Positions 13,453 to 26,312 of a stretch of DNA of 64,000 nt are shown in pieces. Both the position numbers and the translations under genes were made by a program. The stretch comes from Pyrrhoderma lamaoense (lineage: Eukaryota > Basidiomycota > Agaricomycetes > Hymenochaetales > Hymenochaetaceae). The stretch is from contig NBAZ01000009.1 of NCBI GenBank assembly GCA_002794735.1, forward strand, positions 372,001 to 436,000, written 5' to 3'. Positions within the stretch are counted from its first letter, which is position 1, and each line of letters begins with the position of its first letter. A model generated the notes under the pieces. It saw only the letters and a program-made list of their open reading frames with translations. It ran no database searches and was not told where the DNA came from.

Positions 13453-13869
13453 CGTTTATAGGACAGCTCGTGTCTGCGTGACAACGAGCAGAGATGAAAG
13501 CCAAAGGATATCTAGCGAGAAAAGTGGCGAGGAGTGATTATTTCTATTCTGAGTTTAGATCCTTTTAGCGGTGACAATAGTAGGGGGCTCGTAAAGTCAA
13601 AGACTGCCGACGCCAGAGTCGGAGGCGCTAGGTGGGACAGAGGCGACAACGACGGCGACGGCGGGGACGCGAAAGACGTTGAGCAAGGAAGAAGATGGTC
13701 GGGACGGACGATGGTGGAATGTCGAAGAGTAGTTGCAGCCTGTGCTGCCCCGTTTCGAATCGAGTGTGTCGACTGTGGAGCTGCGCGCTTGCCGAGAATA
13801 GACGTCATTGGCTAAGAAATCATTGATTCTCTCTCTCTTTTGTGAGAACAGCATCTCTGCTCATGCTCT

Positions 13870-14345
13870 CTCCATCACCGTACACGGTGAATTCGATGCT
13901 TCAGAGCTGCAGACAGACAACCTCAAACTCGCTTTAGGTGGAAAAAAAATCGCAGACCTGCCTTTACGCGACTTCTTGCCCTGAAGATCACCTCCGGTGG
14001 TCTAGACCCCCGCGTTTATACTCTAAATCCAGCTCAACTCGTGGTATAATCTTCTTAGATGTCGATTGATGCAAACCAAGACGACCCGATACCAGTCTCT
14101 GATACTTAGTATGACTCTTCCGACAACATTGTCCTCGGATAGATCAATTGTACTGAAATCGCAGAACGGATAATCTCGCAAAGTGTGCTTGCTTCATTCC
14201 TTCCAGATATCGATCGCTCTGACCGTTATAAGTTGTATACTCCTCTACCCAGCATCAATAAATTACGCAGCATCTCACAACTTGACCATAATTACGAAAT
14301 GACAGATGAAATTGCAGACTGAAAAGAAGCGTTCACTCGGTGTTT
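13870..14345 (+). pseudogene. unidentified decayed coding relic
   Basis: Several protein-like stretches occur in changing frames on the plus strand, including ITVHGEFDASELQTDNLKL, GLDPRVYTLNPAQLVV and SVLASFLPDIDRSDRYKLY, separated by stop codons. I cannot name the family. Intron splicing does not obviously repair it. It could also be chance, so confidence is low. Confidence 0.3.
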
Positions 14346-16307
14346 GCCGTTGTTATCCTGATTACCGATCAATTTCTAGGTCCAAAATACCAAGAATCAA
14401 TTCAAAAGACAAGACACATGCAGTCAATCGTTCAGAGTATCGATAATCGTGATAATTGGTAATACAAATACCCCTTTCGCCAACATTATGGACTCAGTTT
14501 ATAAATATCTCAAAACTCAGTTAGATCTAGTAAAGGATAAATTTAATAGATGAGAAAAGCTTAAACCACTTCAAACAACTGAAAGTGGATGCGCAGATCT
14601 TCGAGTAAATGTAGTTCGCAGTTCGATTCTAAAGACCTCTCTCTTTTTTTACTCATGATTATGAAGCTAATCTTTGTTAGAGTACTAATACCGCATATTC
14701 CGGATTGATAACCGCCAAAACATATCATCGGGTCTGTGCCAATCATATACATGGTGGAAGCTCTTGTTCCTCAGAGCACATGCAGAGCTTCATGTACCAT
14801 CAACAGGTAAGGGTCTGACCCTTTAATAAGTCCTCATCACAGTACAGACGCCCCTTAGCTCTTTGTTTATAGTCTACAAACTAGTACCTACATTTCCTAT
14901 CTGCGATACTATCTACAATGTATGCAGCGGGCCGCGACTTGGACGATGACGATATGGCGGGTTGCCTGTGGCTTGATCTTAGTTTTTAGACCGCCCTTAA
15001 TATGGACACCACTCCATTTAGCATCATACACTAGTATTGAATCAAACTATCCAAGTGTGGTAATAGTTCTAGTCTCGTTATGATTGTCTTCCTGATATTA
15101 TATAAACTGATGATAATTTGTCCTGGGAATAAGAAATCAACCATCACACCAGATACATGTAACTCGCGCCTGTCTGTCAGTGGTGTTTTACAGAATTGCA
15201 CGCTTCGGCGTAAGTTCCTCCAGGTTCAGTATTGTGGCTGAGTTAAAGAGGGATCGAGAAACTTATCTCGGAGCCCGATCCTCGGAGCTAAATTCCTGTC
15301 ATCGGTGTCATTCTTTCGCCAGAGAGCAGACTTCGGTCTTTTGACCTATGACACTTTCCATATAATTGTTTATCGGGATAAGATATCATTAGCTCATACT
15401 CCTCCGCCGATATGGCTTGTTTTATAACATGTATTTGGGGATGAGACTCAGGTTTGTCAAAATTGTCAGGCTAAAACGCCCCGATGTCTATGCCTTTGAA
15501 GAAACTCGACTACTCGTGAGGAACAGAAATTATCTATTATTACCTTGATCTAGCCAATGCTCTCGAGTTGAGCTTTATAAAGCCTAGCACTAGGTGAGAG
15601 ACGTGAGGAGTATCAATGCGCCATTTATCGCCATATACTAGTTGGGAAAATGATGTAGTGTAAAACAGGGCCAGTTCAGGAATTTTGAGTTTGTGTTTTT
15701 GTCATGATTTCAAGATATTCTGTGAACCTTCAGCAATAGCATCCGCTGACCTCCCTGATCAAAGAATGGAATACACTAAAGCCTCCATCAAGATAATAGC
15801 AAACTTCGAAGCCCTTCATTCCTCAATCGAGAGACAAGGACTGGCCCCATGTCAGATTGATAGATCCAAAAACAATTACAAATAAACACGGCGCACTTTG
15901 CCGGAATCTTTTGGGCGTTTTTTCCCTTTTTTTTGCCTTCCATGTTTCTATACGAAGATATTCTTGACAGCTACGGAAATGCGAAAACTCTGAGTCAGAA
16001 ATAAGGATGTCTCTTATGTATCCTTTCGATATCTCGAACTTCTGGAAGGGAAAAAAGAAAGGCTTGAAACCATATCTGAAGGGACACTCTATAAATGCAG
16101 CATACGTGCGATACTGACGGTAAATAAAGATTTGGTATCTAATTCTTCAAGAAATGAAGTGGCTAGGAAGAGGTACAATCTATGATTGCTTATCTCCATT
16201 CCCGTTTCCTTCATTTTGGTAAACAAGGGACTGATTCTAGTCCAAGTGGAAAAGAGATTTTGGTTAAAGGAATGATTCCACTTTATTATTCCTATCCTCC
16301 AGACAAA

Positions 16308-16315
16308 TATATAAG
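16308..16315 (+). promoter_or_regulatory. TATA box of P450 gene
   Basis: TATATAAG lies 77 bases upstream of the P450 ATG at 16392. Confidence 0.5.
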
Positions 16316-16391
16316 GACACCCTCCTCTCACCATGAAGCTTCAGGCAAAACTCCTATCCCCTACCCCCCTTACGCTTATCCACCACTCATA

Positions 16392-18717
16392 ATGGATCTT
16401 CCCTTCGAGCCTGTCCACTTAGATCTAGCTGTTCTTTGTGTTGTATCTCTGTGGATAGCTTCTCTGTGGCGTTTAGCCCAGAATTCGTCTTTCACCAGAG
16501 CTAAAACGCCTCCTGGTCCTCGGGGCTATCCGCTTATTGGAAATATATTTGACTTTCCTACCTCTAGAGAGTGGATAAGAGTCGCTGAATGGAAGGTGGC
16601 TTACGGTACAACTTTTCATTAATCGACCCAATAGCGATGCTTACTCCACATTATAACGTATAGGGGATCTCGTGTACTTGCAACTCCTTGGCAAGAAAAT
16701 CTTATTTCTGAATTCATATGAAGCTGCTACGAACATCATGGAAAAAAAGGTTTGCTCATCGAGGCCACACTCGGAGATGGGTGAATTGTAAGCCTTCGTC
16801 TAAACCACTCCTAAACCAAGATACTGCAGATTATATTTCTAATTCTTTATCACCAGAATGAACTGGTATTGGTTTATAGTCAATATGACGTATGGAGGCT
16901 CCTGGAAAGAACAGCGTTCTTATTTTCACCGGCTTCTGGAACCTAACGCCGTTAAGGAGTTCGCCGATCAGCAATTCCGTGACGCACGAAGACTGGTATT
17001 CAACCTGATTACGCAACCCAAAGACTTTACACGAAGCATTAGAAAGTATGCATACTCTTAAAATTCGATTATACACCATTTTTGATGGGACATATCATAT
17101 AGTTCTGTCACCTCGACCGTAATGATGGTGACATATGGTTATGAAGGTAATCCACATGCCGGCTTAATTATGCTTGACTTTGATCCGTAGTTGCTTCTAG
17201 TCATGGAAAGGGACGATCCGTATGCATCACTTGTGGAGGAAACTGCTGTGATTTTCTCTGCGGCAGCCATCCCAGGCGCTTGGCTCGTCGAGGTTTTACC
17301 ATGGCGTAAGTCCAATGTATTCGTCCTTCCAAAAGGAACTCTTTTCTAAATCATTTCACTTACTAGTAAAGAAAATTCCTTATTGGTTCCCAGGCGCTAC
17401 ATTTCAGCGTCTAGCAAAACTCGGGCGGGAATTATCTACTGCTTCTCGATCCAGACCTTATAATGACTTGAAAAAGAAAATTGTATGAATGATCATTGAT
17501 TCTAAGTTTAGATCGGCACTAACGAATTTCCGTCCTTGTTCAGTTTGAGGGATCAGCCCGACCATCTATGATTGGTAAACTCATTGAGGAGAATAGGAGG
17601 GATGACGAAAATGTAGATAATGAGGAGACGATTAAGAGTATAGCAGGTGCGGTGTACATTGCGGGTGCCGATACTGTGAGCGTCCTCGATAGTCAATTAT
17701 ACCTATAAGTCTACAATTTCAAGTTGGCTCTTGTTTCCAGATCGAGGCAACGCTGGAGTCATTTATTCTTGCAATGGTTATGCATCCAGAAGTACAGAAA
17801 CGTGCGCAAGAAGAGATAGATCGAGTCATTGGAAATGACAGACTACCAACATTAGATGATAGGAGGAATTTGCCGTTTGTAAATGCTGTCATAATGGAGA
17901 TGATGAGGTCCATCTTAATCACAATTTCATTTTTTACTGGCTAGCTAACTTTACTTTCTTGATTGAAACACAGGTGGAAGCCGGTAGCTCCTCTGGGTAA
18001 CTAGGATAAACTTGATAAGCCACCGTATTGGCCGTAAACTGACTTGAATATCGACCCTTTTAGGTGTACCACATGCGTTAACCGAAGATATTATCTACAA
18101 AGGGTACCATATTCCTAAAGGCACTACCGTTATCGCAAATCATTGGTATGTACATGTACAACGAAACGTCCTGTTTATCGAAGCTGAGGTTTGCCCTACA
18201 GGCAACTCCTCAATGATCCAGAAGTCTATCCAGAACCTCATTTATTCAAGCCAGAACGCTATTTAGCGGAAGGAAATAATGGAGCGAGTCCACAGAGAGA
18301 CCCGTCGAAGATCACATTTGGATTTGGTCGCAGGTAAATCTCAGATCTTGAGACTGTAAAACAATTGACCTGAGACTAAAGGACTACAGAATATGCCCAG
18401 GACGATTTATGGCATTGAACTCGGTTCGTATATATTCAGTAACTTTCATAGTCCTGCCTAACACCGTAACAGCTATTTTCTACGGTCTCTACTACCCTTG
18501 CCACTCTTAATATTTCTGGCCCATGCGATGCCTCTGGGAAACCTATGGTGAAAGGAGAATATAATGAAGGCTTCATCCAGTGAGTATACATCAATCCTTT
18601 CAAAAAATCATCTTCTCACTTAAAGAGCAATGTAGACGTCCACTAAACTTCCCATGTAACTTCGAGTTTCGATCAGCAAAGTGTGAAATTTTGATTAATG
18701 ATTACTGCCAAGTTTGA
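16392..18717 (+). CDS. cytochrome P450 monooxygenase
   Basis: Fourteen exons (first 16392-16605, last 18636-18717) join with correct phases into 516 residues, the normal P450 size. There is an N-terminal membrane anchor ([14 protein letters not shown]) followed by the [12 protein letters not shown] hinge. The I-helix oxygen-binding motif is [11 protein letters not shown], ExxR is EMMR, the meander has FKPERY, and the haem loop is FGFGRRICPGRF with the cysteine ligand. It is probably an ER-bound, haem-thiolate oxidase of a basidiomycete CYP family such as CYP5150-type; the substrate cannot be inferred. No biosynthetic core gene is adjacent, so it does not look like part of a metabolite cluster. 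The gene is fully intact, in contrast to several neighbours. Confidence 0.93.
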
Positions 18718-19283
18718 TACCCTGTTTTTCTATCCCTTCGGTAAAATTTTGAGGGACAATCTTGTTCTTGTATACCATCCTGTACTTGACAGTCTATACC
18801 TTCTTTCTTTATCGATTGTGTTGTATTGTTTTCTGTTGTACCCTAGTATTTTTTTTTCAAGTGGAGCAAGAATGAGGAACCATCAGGTATTACTTATTTA
18901 TATTCGCATCTCGTCTATTTTTGTGTTTGTAATCACTGCGGCGGCTTCCTCTGTTGCACGCGATTCTCCAGTATCATTCTCTTTGAACCACGACGATATT
19001 GGTTTTGAATATATTTGAAGAAATATGACTTGTGTCAGATCACTTGTTTATTCAATCTCGACGGAGAAATATCGCGATTGCGAACATACTGGCATGGCTT
19101 AATAACAGGAAGAGCTCATATAATTTACTTACCTCATCTTGGCATCTCTTCTTTTACATATCATTTCATGTTTTCTGTATTGTTTTCCCACCTTTCACCT
19201 TTTTTTCAGCCCTGATATGATGCTTTGTTTTTATGTTGTTCTAATCTACCTCCGTTTTTACCTTTTCACTCGGCCATGGAATC

Positions 19284-19305
19284 GATCATGGGAGCAACCA
19301 TGATC
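19284..19305. repeat. 8-bp perfect inverted repeat upstream of secreted protein gene
   Basis: GATCATGG and CCATGATC are separated by six bases, about 310 bases upstream of a TATA box. It could be a dimeric transcription-factor site or chance. Confidence 0.35.
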
Positions 19306-19615
19306 AAGTCTCGCACAACCGGAGCCGCAGCAGCTGAGCGCAAATCACTTTAGCCGAAAGTTAATGTCCGCTTCTCAAACCATCTACTACTGAGAATAGT
19401 AGAAGATAATCAACACTGCGCCCCGGGAACCTTGTCGTGAGCCAAGAAGAATTTTCTTGTATGATGTCGTGACGACAATGAACAGCCGCCCCACTATGTT
19501 GTTCGACGACGAAACCCCCTTTTATGCTTCTCTGGTACACTGCATCAATTTACAAGAAAATTGAACATTACTTACGGATGTTGTGCTCCGAAGATAGTGG
19601 GGTGGGGTGAACATG

Positions 19616-19624
19616 TATAAAAAG
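19616..19624 (+). promoter_or_regulatory. TATA box of secreted low-complexity protein gene
   Basis: TATAAAAAG is about 155 bases before the ATG at 19771 and is followed by a CT-rich leader, as in highly expressed fungal genes. Confidence 0.55.
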
Positions 19625-19770
19625 GCACTCAAATCCTTACTTTAATCCCCACCAAAGCAATTTCTCTTTCACTCTTACAATCCTTTCAATTCAGCAATTC
19701 AAAGCCTAGCGCTTCATCACCAGATTTCCCCTCTCTTTGCAGAACACTTTCAAATTCTATCTACTACGAT

Positions 19771-20724
19771 ATGTTGATGTTCAAGAACCTTTCTTTCCTC
19801 GCTATCCTTGCTGTTGTCAGCGCCCTTCCGGTGAATAATAGCTTGCAAATTCATAAAACTGGACATTCTGTACTTATAAATATTCTTTGATTAGGCTCCG
19901 CAAGTCGCAGAAGAATCGTCTGCAACATTCACAGATGCACCCGTACCGACTGGCTCGGCGGGTGATCTGGCACCTTCGTCTTCTGGTGCCTTTGGATCAG
20001 ACATGCCACCAGCGCCTTCTGGAAGTGGCTTCCCTTCTGGTGGTTTCCCGGGGGTAACTCATTCTCTGGAGTCCCACCTCAACCATCTGGTAGCATCTCT
20101 TTCTCTGATCTTCCTCCTCCTCCTTCTGGATCTGTCTTCGCAGACCCCAGTGGCTTCTCTGGTTCATTACCTCCCCTCTCTGGAGAGCCAACTGGCTCAT
20201 TCACCGCTGCCCCAACAGCTACACCTTCTGACACTCTTGCAAAACGCCAAGAATCTACAGATGTTACTTTTTCTAGCGATGCATTCCCAACCGATGTCCC
20301 AACAGACTCTGGCTCCTTAGTGCAACCCACTGACTTCCCATCAGGTGATGCTTCGGGATCTGGTGCTTTCCCCCAGCCTTCGGACTTTGCTGGCGGTCAG
20401 GGCGCTACACCATCAGGCTCCGGTGCACCTCCTCAGGGCTCTGATTTTGCAGGAAACTTCGGTGACCAAGGTGGTCAGGGCGGATTCGGAGGACCATCAG
20501 GCTCTGGAGCTTTCTCTGACTTTGGGGCTGCTCCCACAGGCTCCGCTGGTACAGACGGGCCTGCTCCCTCCGGTACCGACGGTGGCTTCGGTGCATTCCC
20601 ATCAGGAGGCGTTAATGGTACCGCTCCGTCTGGTTCATTTGACGGTTCCGGAGCCGCTCCGTCTGGCGATATCCCGGATGTTTCTGGATCTGCGCCAGCT
20701 GAACTTCCCACGGAGACTGCTTAA
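19771..20724 (+). CDS. secreted Ser/Gly/Pro-rich low-complexity protein
   Basis: Exon 1 (19771-19830) encodes a signal peptide, MLMFKNLSFLAILAVVSALP; exon 2 is 19895-20724. The mature part is built from degenerate units such as PSGSG, GSGAFPQPSDF and GSGAAPSG, with no cysteines or known domain. A LAKRQ site in the middle is a likely Kex2 cleavage point that would split the protein into two parts. Such proteins are candidates for cell-wall, surface-coating or effector-like roles; this is inference. The frame is broken once at the G run 20050-20054, where one extra G restores the same repeat style on both sides. A strong TATA box and CT-rich leader suggest high expression. Confidence 0.75.
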
Positions 20725-21188
20725 AAAGAAACCTTATTTTGGAGAAAGATACCGAGTTTACTCTGCAGCTTAAGCTTTGTTATATACCACTGCCCAAGCC
20801 GGTCTTTGGATTGATATGCGCCTCTGAGAGGCGGCGCTTCATGTCGATCATTATTGGACTGCTGAGCAGGTACTAATTGGTTGGATAGGAGGATGTGAAA
20901 CGAGAATTGCATACACGTACATAGTATTGGCGTTGAACGTTGATTTATTTTATGTATGTATGTAACTCCCGAAAACAAACATTAAAATATTTTTTGGATG
21001 TACTTGAAAGTACTCGTGGATTGGCTGGGTATATTACCAAAAGTCAATGCAACAAACCACATTATAATAAATTAAGCTTATATAAAAAAACATCCCAAAA
21101 AATTGATAGAAAATGAGTTACTAGATTAAGGTTTTTAAATGCAAACTAACGGATTTAGGGCGATGACTAACGAAGAGTTAGCGTATGG
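20725..21188. other. convergent intergenic region
   Basis: Spacer between two convergent genes, presumably both 3' UTRs. Nothing else recognised. Confidence 0.5.
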
Positions 21189-22409
21189 CTACGTAGCAAT
21201 GTTAAGGTCTTTACCTTGGCCGAAGTATCGTAGATGAGCGTCATTGATAAAAGTGGAGGGAATTGAGTCGCTGCACGTAGGGTCCTCACGCCCAGAACAT
21301 TTGATAACGTTTGATGGGTCTGTGTCTGTTTATGTTTCATGTAAGCGAGAATGCATAGGTTAGTTACTAGATTAATCGTACTCGGATCTTTGGATACCCA
21401 GTACTCTGTTCCACTGATTGTAAAGGTTAGTAAATTAATGGATCTAATCATGAAGGGTATCAACGAACTGATGCTGGTATCCCCAGGATTGGAATGGAAC
21501 AGTTACAACACCATCTGTATCAGATAATGTTTAGTAGTTGATATCTTTCCTTAACACATCCACAGTACCATATGTTTCGGTTGCTATTATAAAAATAGAG
21601 ACAATAATGATTAATTAATAGAAGGAAGGCACTGGTTCAAATTATTACTTACTCCTATATATATTACCAACACCGATCACGGACTCAGCTAGAGTCGCAT
21701 ATGCGGGATTACCTGTCCTCGGCTGGCCGAAGGTGTATAATGCTACAGATGCATTTGGGAAATTGGACTTGACTGAGACAGCACCGAGTGAAGCTAGTGC
21801 TGCACCAAGAGAATGCCCAGTAATGACAATACTGTAAGACGGATATGCCTTGACTTGTGCCGATACAGTCGATAGGACCACGTCGGAAGCACTGTTATAC
21901 GCAGTTATGAATCCTTGGTGTACTTTCACACCTGAAGTGTCCGTAACACTGGTCGAAACGTAGTCTATAAGTTCAACCTGAAAGTCTATTGATTTGAAAT
22001 GATATTGAGTCAGTGCATAACTCTTAGGGATATGATGGTGAATCATGATGACTGACCAGTAATGAAGTCCTGAACTGAAAGACTACCTCTAAAGGCAACA
22101 ACAATTTCTTTCCTTGAGTCATCACGGGCGATAAAACCCTGTGTATCCGTGGAAGTTATAGAGAACTACTCCATGGTTCGTTTAGTGTTAATTTGATACA
22201 GGAGAGCAGGATTTACTCACGGACTTGACAAGCTTTGTACCCAGAGGAGATGGACATATGATTTGATATGCTCCGGAAGCAAATTGTACGTATCTTTTGA
22301 ATTCATTCATAAGAGACTGAGATATAGCACGCTTCTCTATATGGGCTAAAGGAGAAGCGAAGGAAGCCGCAGCAAGTGCAAGAGGCAAGAATAGTCGGGA
22401 CGCGTGCAT
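21189..22409 (-). CDS. secreted class 3 lipase
   Basis: Exons on the minus strand: 22221-22409, 22057-22165, 21653-21985, 21569-21583 (15 bases), 21469-21514, 21368-21413 and 21189-21319. The signal peptide MHASRLFLPLALAAASFAS is followed by a short propeptide ending in KR (Kex2-type). VVAFRGS is the oxyanion/lid-side motif, GHSLG carries the nucleophile serine, the catalytic Asp is in TYDGVVTVP, and the His is in FINDAHLRYFG. It therefore has the full Ser-Asp-His triad of fungal lipase_3 enzymes, which hydrolyse acylglycerols outside the cell. The last intron does not keep phase as written; one extra G at the donor near 21367 would solve it, matching the defect seen in other genes here. Confidence 0.87.
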
Positions 22410-23458
22410 AGGGACCAGACTGTTGAGCTTTTCGTCTATGTAAACTTGGGAAAGCCCAAGTGAGAGTATTCGTTTCATCAAAGCTTTTAAAGCTTTACTG
22501 CACTACAGAGTACGTAAATGGCTGTCACTTTGTTACCCCGTGATCGACAGATATAGAGTTTCTCGCGTGCTTCCCCATATTCATGCTGATCTTTGCCAAG
22601 CCCGTGATGTATATAAATTCTCCTATCGAGAAGTTGAGGATCATAAGCATCTCCAGAAAAATGTGGGGAAATTGGAAGTAATCTGGGGCTTGTAATACCT
22701 AATTTCCAGTTCAATGAGGTACCAAATAACTTCTTGCAATATTATAATTGTCCCGAAACTTCATTCATTTCCACTCGGAACTAAGCTTTTCAATGAGTGC
22801 AATACATCAGCTGATAACTCAAGTCTTTCGCGGAAGGCACGTACCTGATTTTTGAGTTTGTGTTCACACAAAAAAAGTATTTCATTGGTTTCACATGCCA
22901 GGCCAGTCTTCCATGAGCAAGCATAAAGTATGAACAATAAATATTTGAATATGATTCTGATGAGCATGAAACATGAGATTTCTTGAAAATTCGAACCCAT
23001 GCATAGATGAGCTTTCTTCTTTGGAAAGGCGTGCCATGATGCACTGGGGACATAGTAATTATATTGTTTTCAGGGCATACAAGAATGCACTAACGCCCTA
23101 ACAATATCGTTGAATATGATCTTCGGGCTGACACGAACACTCAAAACGAACTTTTACTATAAGAGTGAAATTTTTCTGATTTGAGACGTCATCATCGTAG
23201 GAATAATGGACAGTGACACTCGGTGTGCAGTAGAGTGCTTGATGTTTTAGATTAAGGATGATATTTGAAAGACTTGGTCAGATGACAAATATAACTTTTT
23301 GGGGGTCATGTGATACATATCATAATTCGCGCTTAGGAGTTAACACGCTACGAACGAACCTTGGCCATATTCACAGGTACTCTGACATTGTCCTTCTATT
23401 CTCTTCAGACAGATTGATTCCTCTACATACACAGAAGTCCAGCTGTTGAAACTTTCGC
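22410..23458. other. divergent intergenic region
   Basis: About 1 kb between the minus-strand lipase and the plus-strand phosphodiesterase. ORFs here are short and not protein-like. No clear element apart from AT-rich TATA-like stretches. Confidence 0.45.
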
Positions 23459-26312
23459 ATGCTCATGCATCTTCATCGGCTGCAAAGCTATGGCAGTTGC
23501 GTGATGTTACTCATTTTCGGTCTCATACTACTTCCGCAGTTCGTATATGGGACTCAGACAATTCTGGATGTTAACTTTGATAAAACGGAAAATGACATAC
23601 TTGATGCCGCTTATAATGCACGGGCAGTGAAAACATGTAGATCATGTCAGGCGCTCCTCTTACCTCTAAAACAACTCGCAAATATAGGTGATGACCGTTT
23701 TGTCTCTGCAATGGTGAAAATATGCAAGGCTCGTAAGGTAAGTTTTCATGGTAATTACGTATAAGCTGGCAAGACCAAATTGAGCCAAGCTCTCAGCTCC
23801 AAGACCCCGACGTTTGTGAAGGGGACATAGGCTCCCAAGGACCTATCATAGCACACGCATTACGCAGCATCTCTCTGACCGGGAGAACATCTAGGCAGTT
23901 TTGTAATGCCCTTTTTGGAATATGTGAGCTAGAACCCGTTGAACCCTATAACATGACGCTCCCTCCGAAAGAATATTTGCTTAACGAAGCCAAAACGAGA
24001 TTGAGAGTCGAGGGTCGTAAACCGTTCCATGTTATCCACTTGAGCGATGTTCACATTGACCGGGAATATGTGGTAGTTATTTCATGTACACTAGAGCTTT
24101 TCGAAATATCCTAAATAAGCTCTAGGTGGGCTCCGAAGCAAATTGCACAAAATACATCTGTTGTCGAAACTTCACATCAGATAATAACTCCGAAGCCAAC
24201 GTAATGCAACCAGCGGAACCTTATGGCAACAGATATTGTGATTCACCTATAATACTCGCAAATAGCATGTTGCGTGCAATCAACGAGCTCGTACCCGATG
24301 CAAAATTTGCTATCTCCAGTGGAGATGTTGTGGACCGTGTGTTATCTATATGTACCTCCTATATCCTTATATCGTAAACTGATTTTGTGTACTTTCATCT
24401 GTAGATGCAAACTGGCTACTAACTCAAGAGTTGGTATTTACGGGCAGCTTGTTATATCTTCATTCTAATGTGACTTCATATCTAGAACAGTTGAAAGGGG
24501 GTTACACGGTTTCCATGAACAGCTATTTGCTAACCTCTCGAATTCGATTCCTTTCTACGGATCCATTGGTATGGTTTTGATAAAACATATGAGACTTTGT
24601 CTAAAGCGTATACGAGCACAATAGGTAACCAGTGAGTGTCAACTTTGAAGCTCTTATGAGCCTCCAGTAACGTTGTCTTTTGGATAGCGATACATACCCG
24701 ACAAACGGTTTTCCACGTACAACTTCTTCCGATACAGATGGTGCTAAATGGGTATTTGAGTTGTTATTCAATGACTGGAAGGTACTTATTGTGATTGTGT
24801 ACTTGATGTATACTGACATTATGATAGCGCTGGATTGGTTCATCTGGCCCATCTGTGATACAACATCAGTCAGGTTCATACTCCGTCGTACCTCTCGGGA
24901 CAGATCTGAAGTAAGTAGCCTCTGAATATAGAAGCTTCGGGAATATAAATACTACATATTATTAGGCTTATATCAATCAATACTCAGTATTGGTACAAGT
25001 TCAAGTTCGTACTTTCATACGAATAGATGGTTGTTCTTACACAGTTAATAACCACTTCTGTAAACTATAGTTTTTGGATTTATGATAGTGATGAGTTTCA
25101 GTACGTGCCGATCCTGAGTAATATCCTAGTAAAGTATTAAACTCATCGGTCAGGCCAGATCCGAACGGTATATTGTCTTTCTTGGTCAACGAACTGGATG
25201 CGTCAGAAAGAGCAGGTCAACGCGTTTGGATTTTTGGACACATTCCTCCAGGTTCAGGGGATATGATGCGTGATCAGGTACATGTGTATGATTCCATCTG
25301 TTCTATCTCGATTACCTGATCTCTCGTACAATACACTACATCAAGTCAAACTACTATAATCAAATTGTGCTTCGTTACAAGGAGATAATTGCCGGTCAAT
25401 TTTTTGGACACACACACTGGGATCAGTTTCAAGTCGCATATACCAACTACTCCGAACAAGTCGCGGAAAATGCGATGAGCTTTGGGCTCATCGCACCATC
25501 CTTAACTCCGACTAGTGAGTGCCAGCATATATCTTTTGACTATACTATCTATATGTTTGTCGGTGATCTGTAGATGGAAACCCAGCATTCACTGTATACG
25601 ACGTTGATCCTGATACATATGACATAATGGATATCCAAGTATATATTGGTACGTATGGATATTGACCCCTTGAGCTGGCTACTGATTGATAACACAGCAA
25701 ACATGTCAGAGGCCACGTATCAACAGGAACGTATGTCAATCTGTCTAATTGATACAGATGCTGGTTAATTGAGAGCACGCTAGCAAAATGGAAATTGTAC
25801 TACAGCGCACGGGATGTATACGGTCCTGTGGTTGCTTCCTACGTTTCATCATCCGCCTTTTCTGATTCGACACCCTTGGACGCCGCATTCTGGCATAATC
25901 TAACTGAAGTGTTTGAGATCGATAGCAAGACGTTCAATGGATATATCGACCGGATGGGTCGTAGTGCTTGGTCTCGTCATTGTAATGAACGCTGCCGGAA
26001 CAATACGATTTGTGATATTCGGGCTATGCGGGCTGAAAACAACTGTGTGAGTGCTCTTCGATTTTTAAGTGATTTCAATCCTATATAACAATGATGGTTA
26101 TTTGTCAGTATAATCAGAGTCTTAATGGAATAATTATACCGCCACCCAGGGAGTATGCTTCCATGGAGGTAATGAGACAGTATCCCCACCCCCAACACGC
26201 ATTGCCACCGAGTGAGGGTGAACCTCTGTTTGAAGGGGTGCTCGATGCTCATAACGCGTGTGAAGGCAGTGCTCTGCCACTAATCATGCGCCGCTTAGTT
26301 TCTTGGTCATAA
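23459..26312 (+). CDS. acid sphingomyelinase-like phosphodiesterase
   Basis: A many-exon gene starting at ATG 23459 with a hydrophobic signal segment (VMLLIFGLILLPQFVYG). A saposin B-type region with paired cysteines follows (about residues 55-125). The metallophosphoesterase motifs appear in order: SDVHID, SSGDVVD, GNHD, and FGHTHWDQF near 25390-25430. GNHD is assembled through a 7-base exon at 24625-24631. The C-terminus is cysteine-containing and ends at 26312. Family members use two metal ions to cleave sphingomyelin or related phosphodiesters in the lysosome/vacuole or outside the cell. One G appears missing in the run 24497-24501, otherwise splicing restores the whole protein. Substrate is not certain. 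Confidence 0.87.

Larger units (their letters stand above)
13453..16391. other. long gene-poor stretch with possible coding relic
   Basis: About 2.9 kb without a gene I can support. At 13512-13808 (minus) there is an ORF starting MTSILGKR with Pro/Ser-rich content, possibly a truncated N-terminus. At about 13870-14345 (plus) protein-like segments such as DNLKLALGGKKIADLPLRD appear in several frames interrupted by stops, suggesting a decayed gene that I do not recognise. The rest to 16.2 kb shows nothing clear; the end holds the P450 promoter. Confidence 0.4.
18718..19770. other. intergenic with palindrome and promoter
   Basis: The first part is pyrimidine-rich and holds no supported gene. 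At 19284-19305 there is a perfect 8-6-8 palindrome (GATCATGG / CCATGATC). A TATAAAAAG box at 19616-19624 serves the secreted protein gene downstream. Confidence 0.45.

Noticed and set aside
20079..20711. Several minus-strand ORFs opposite the secreted repeat protein
   Set aside because: They are antisense shadows of the repeat; the plus strand has signal peptide, TATA box and intron.
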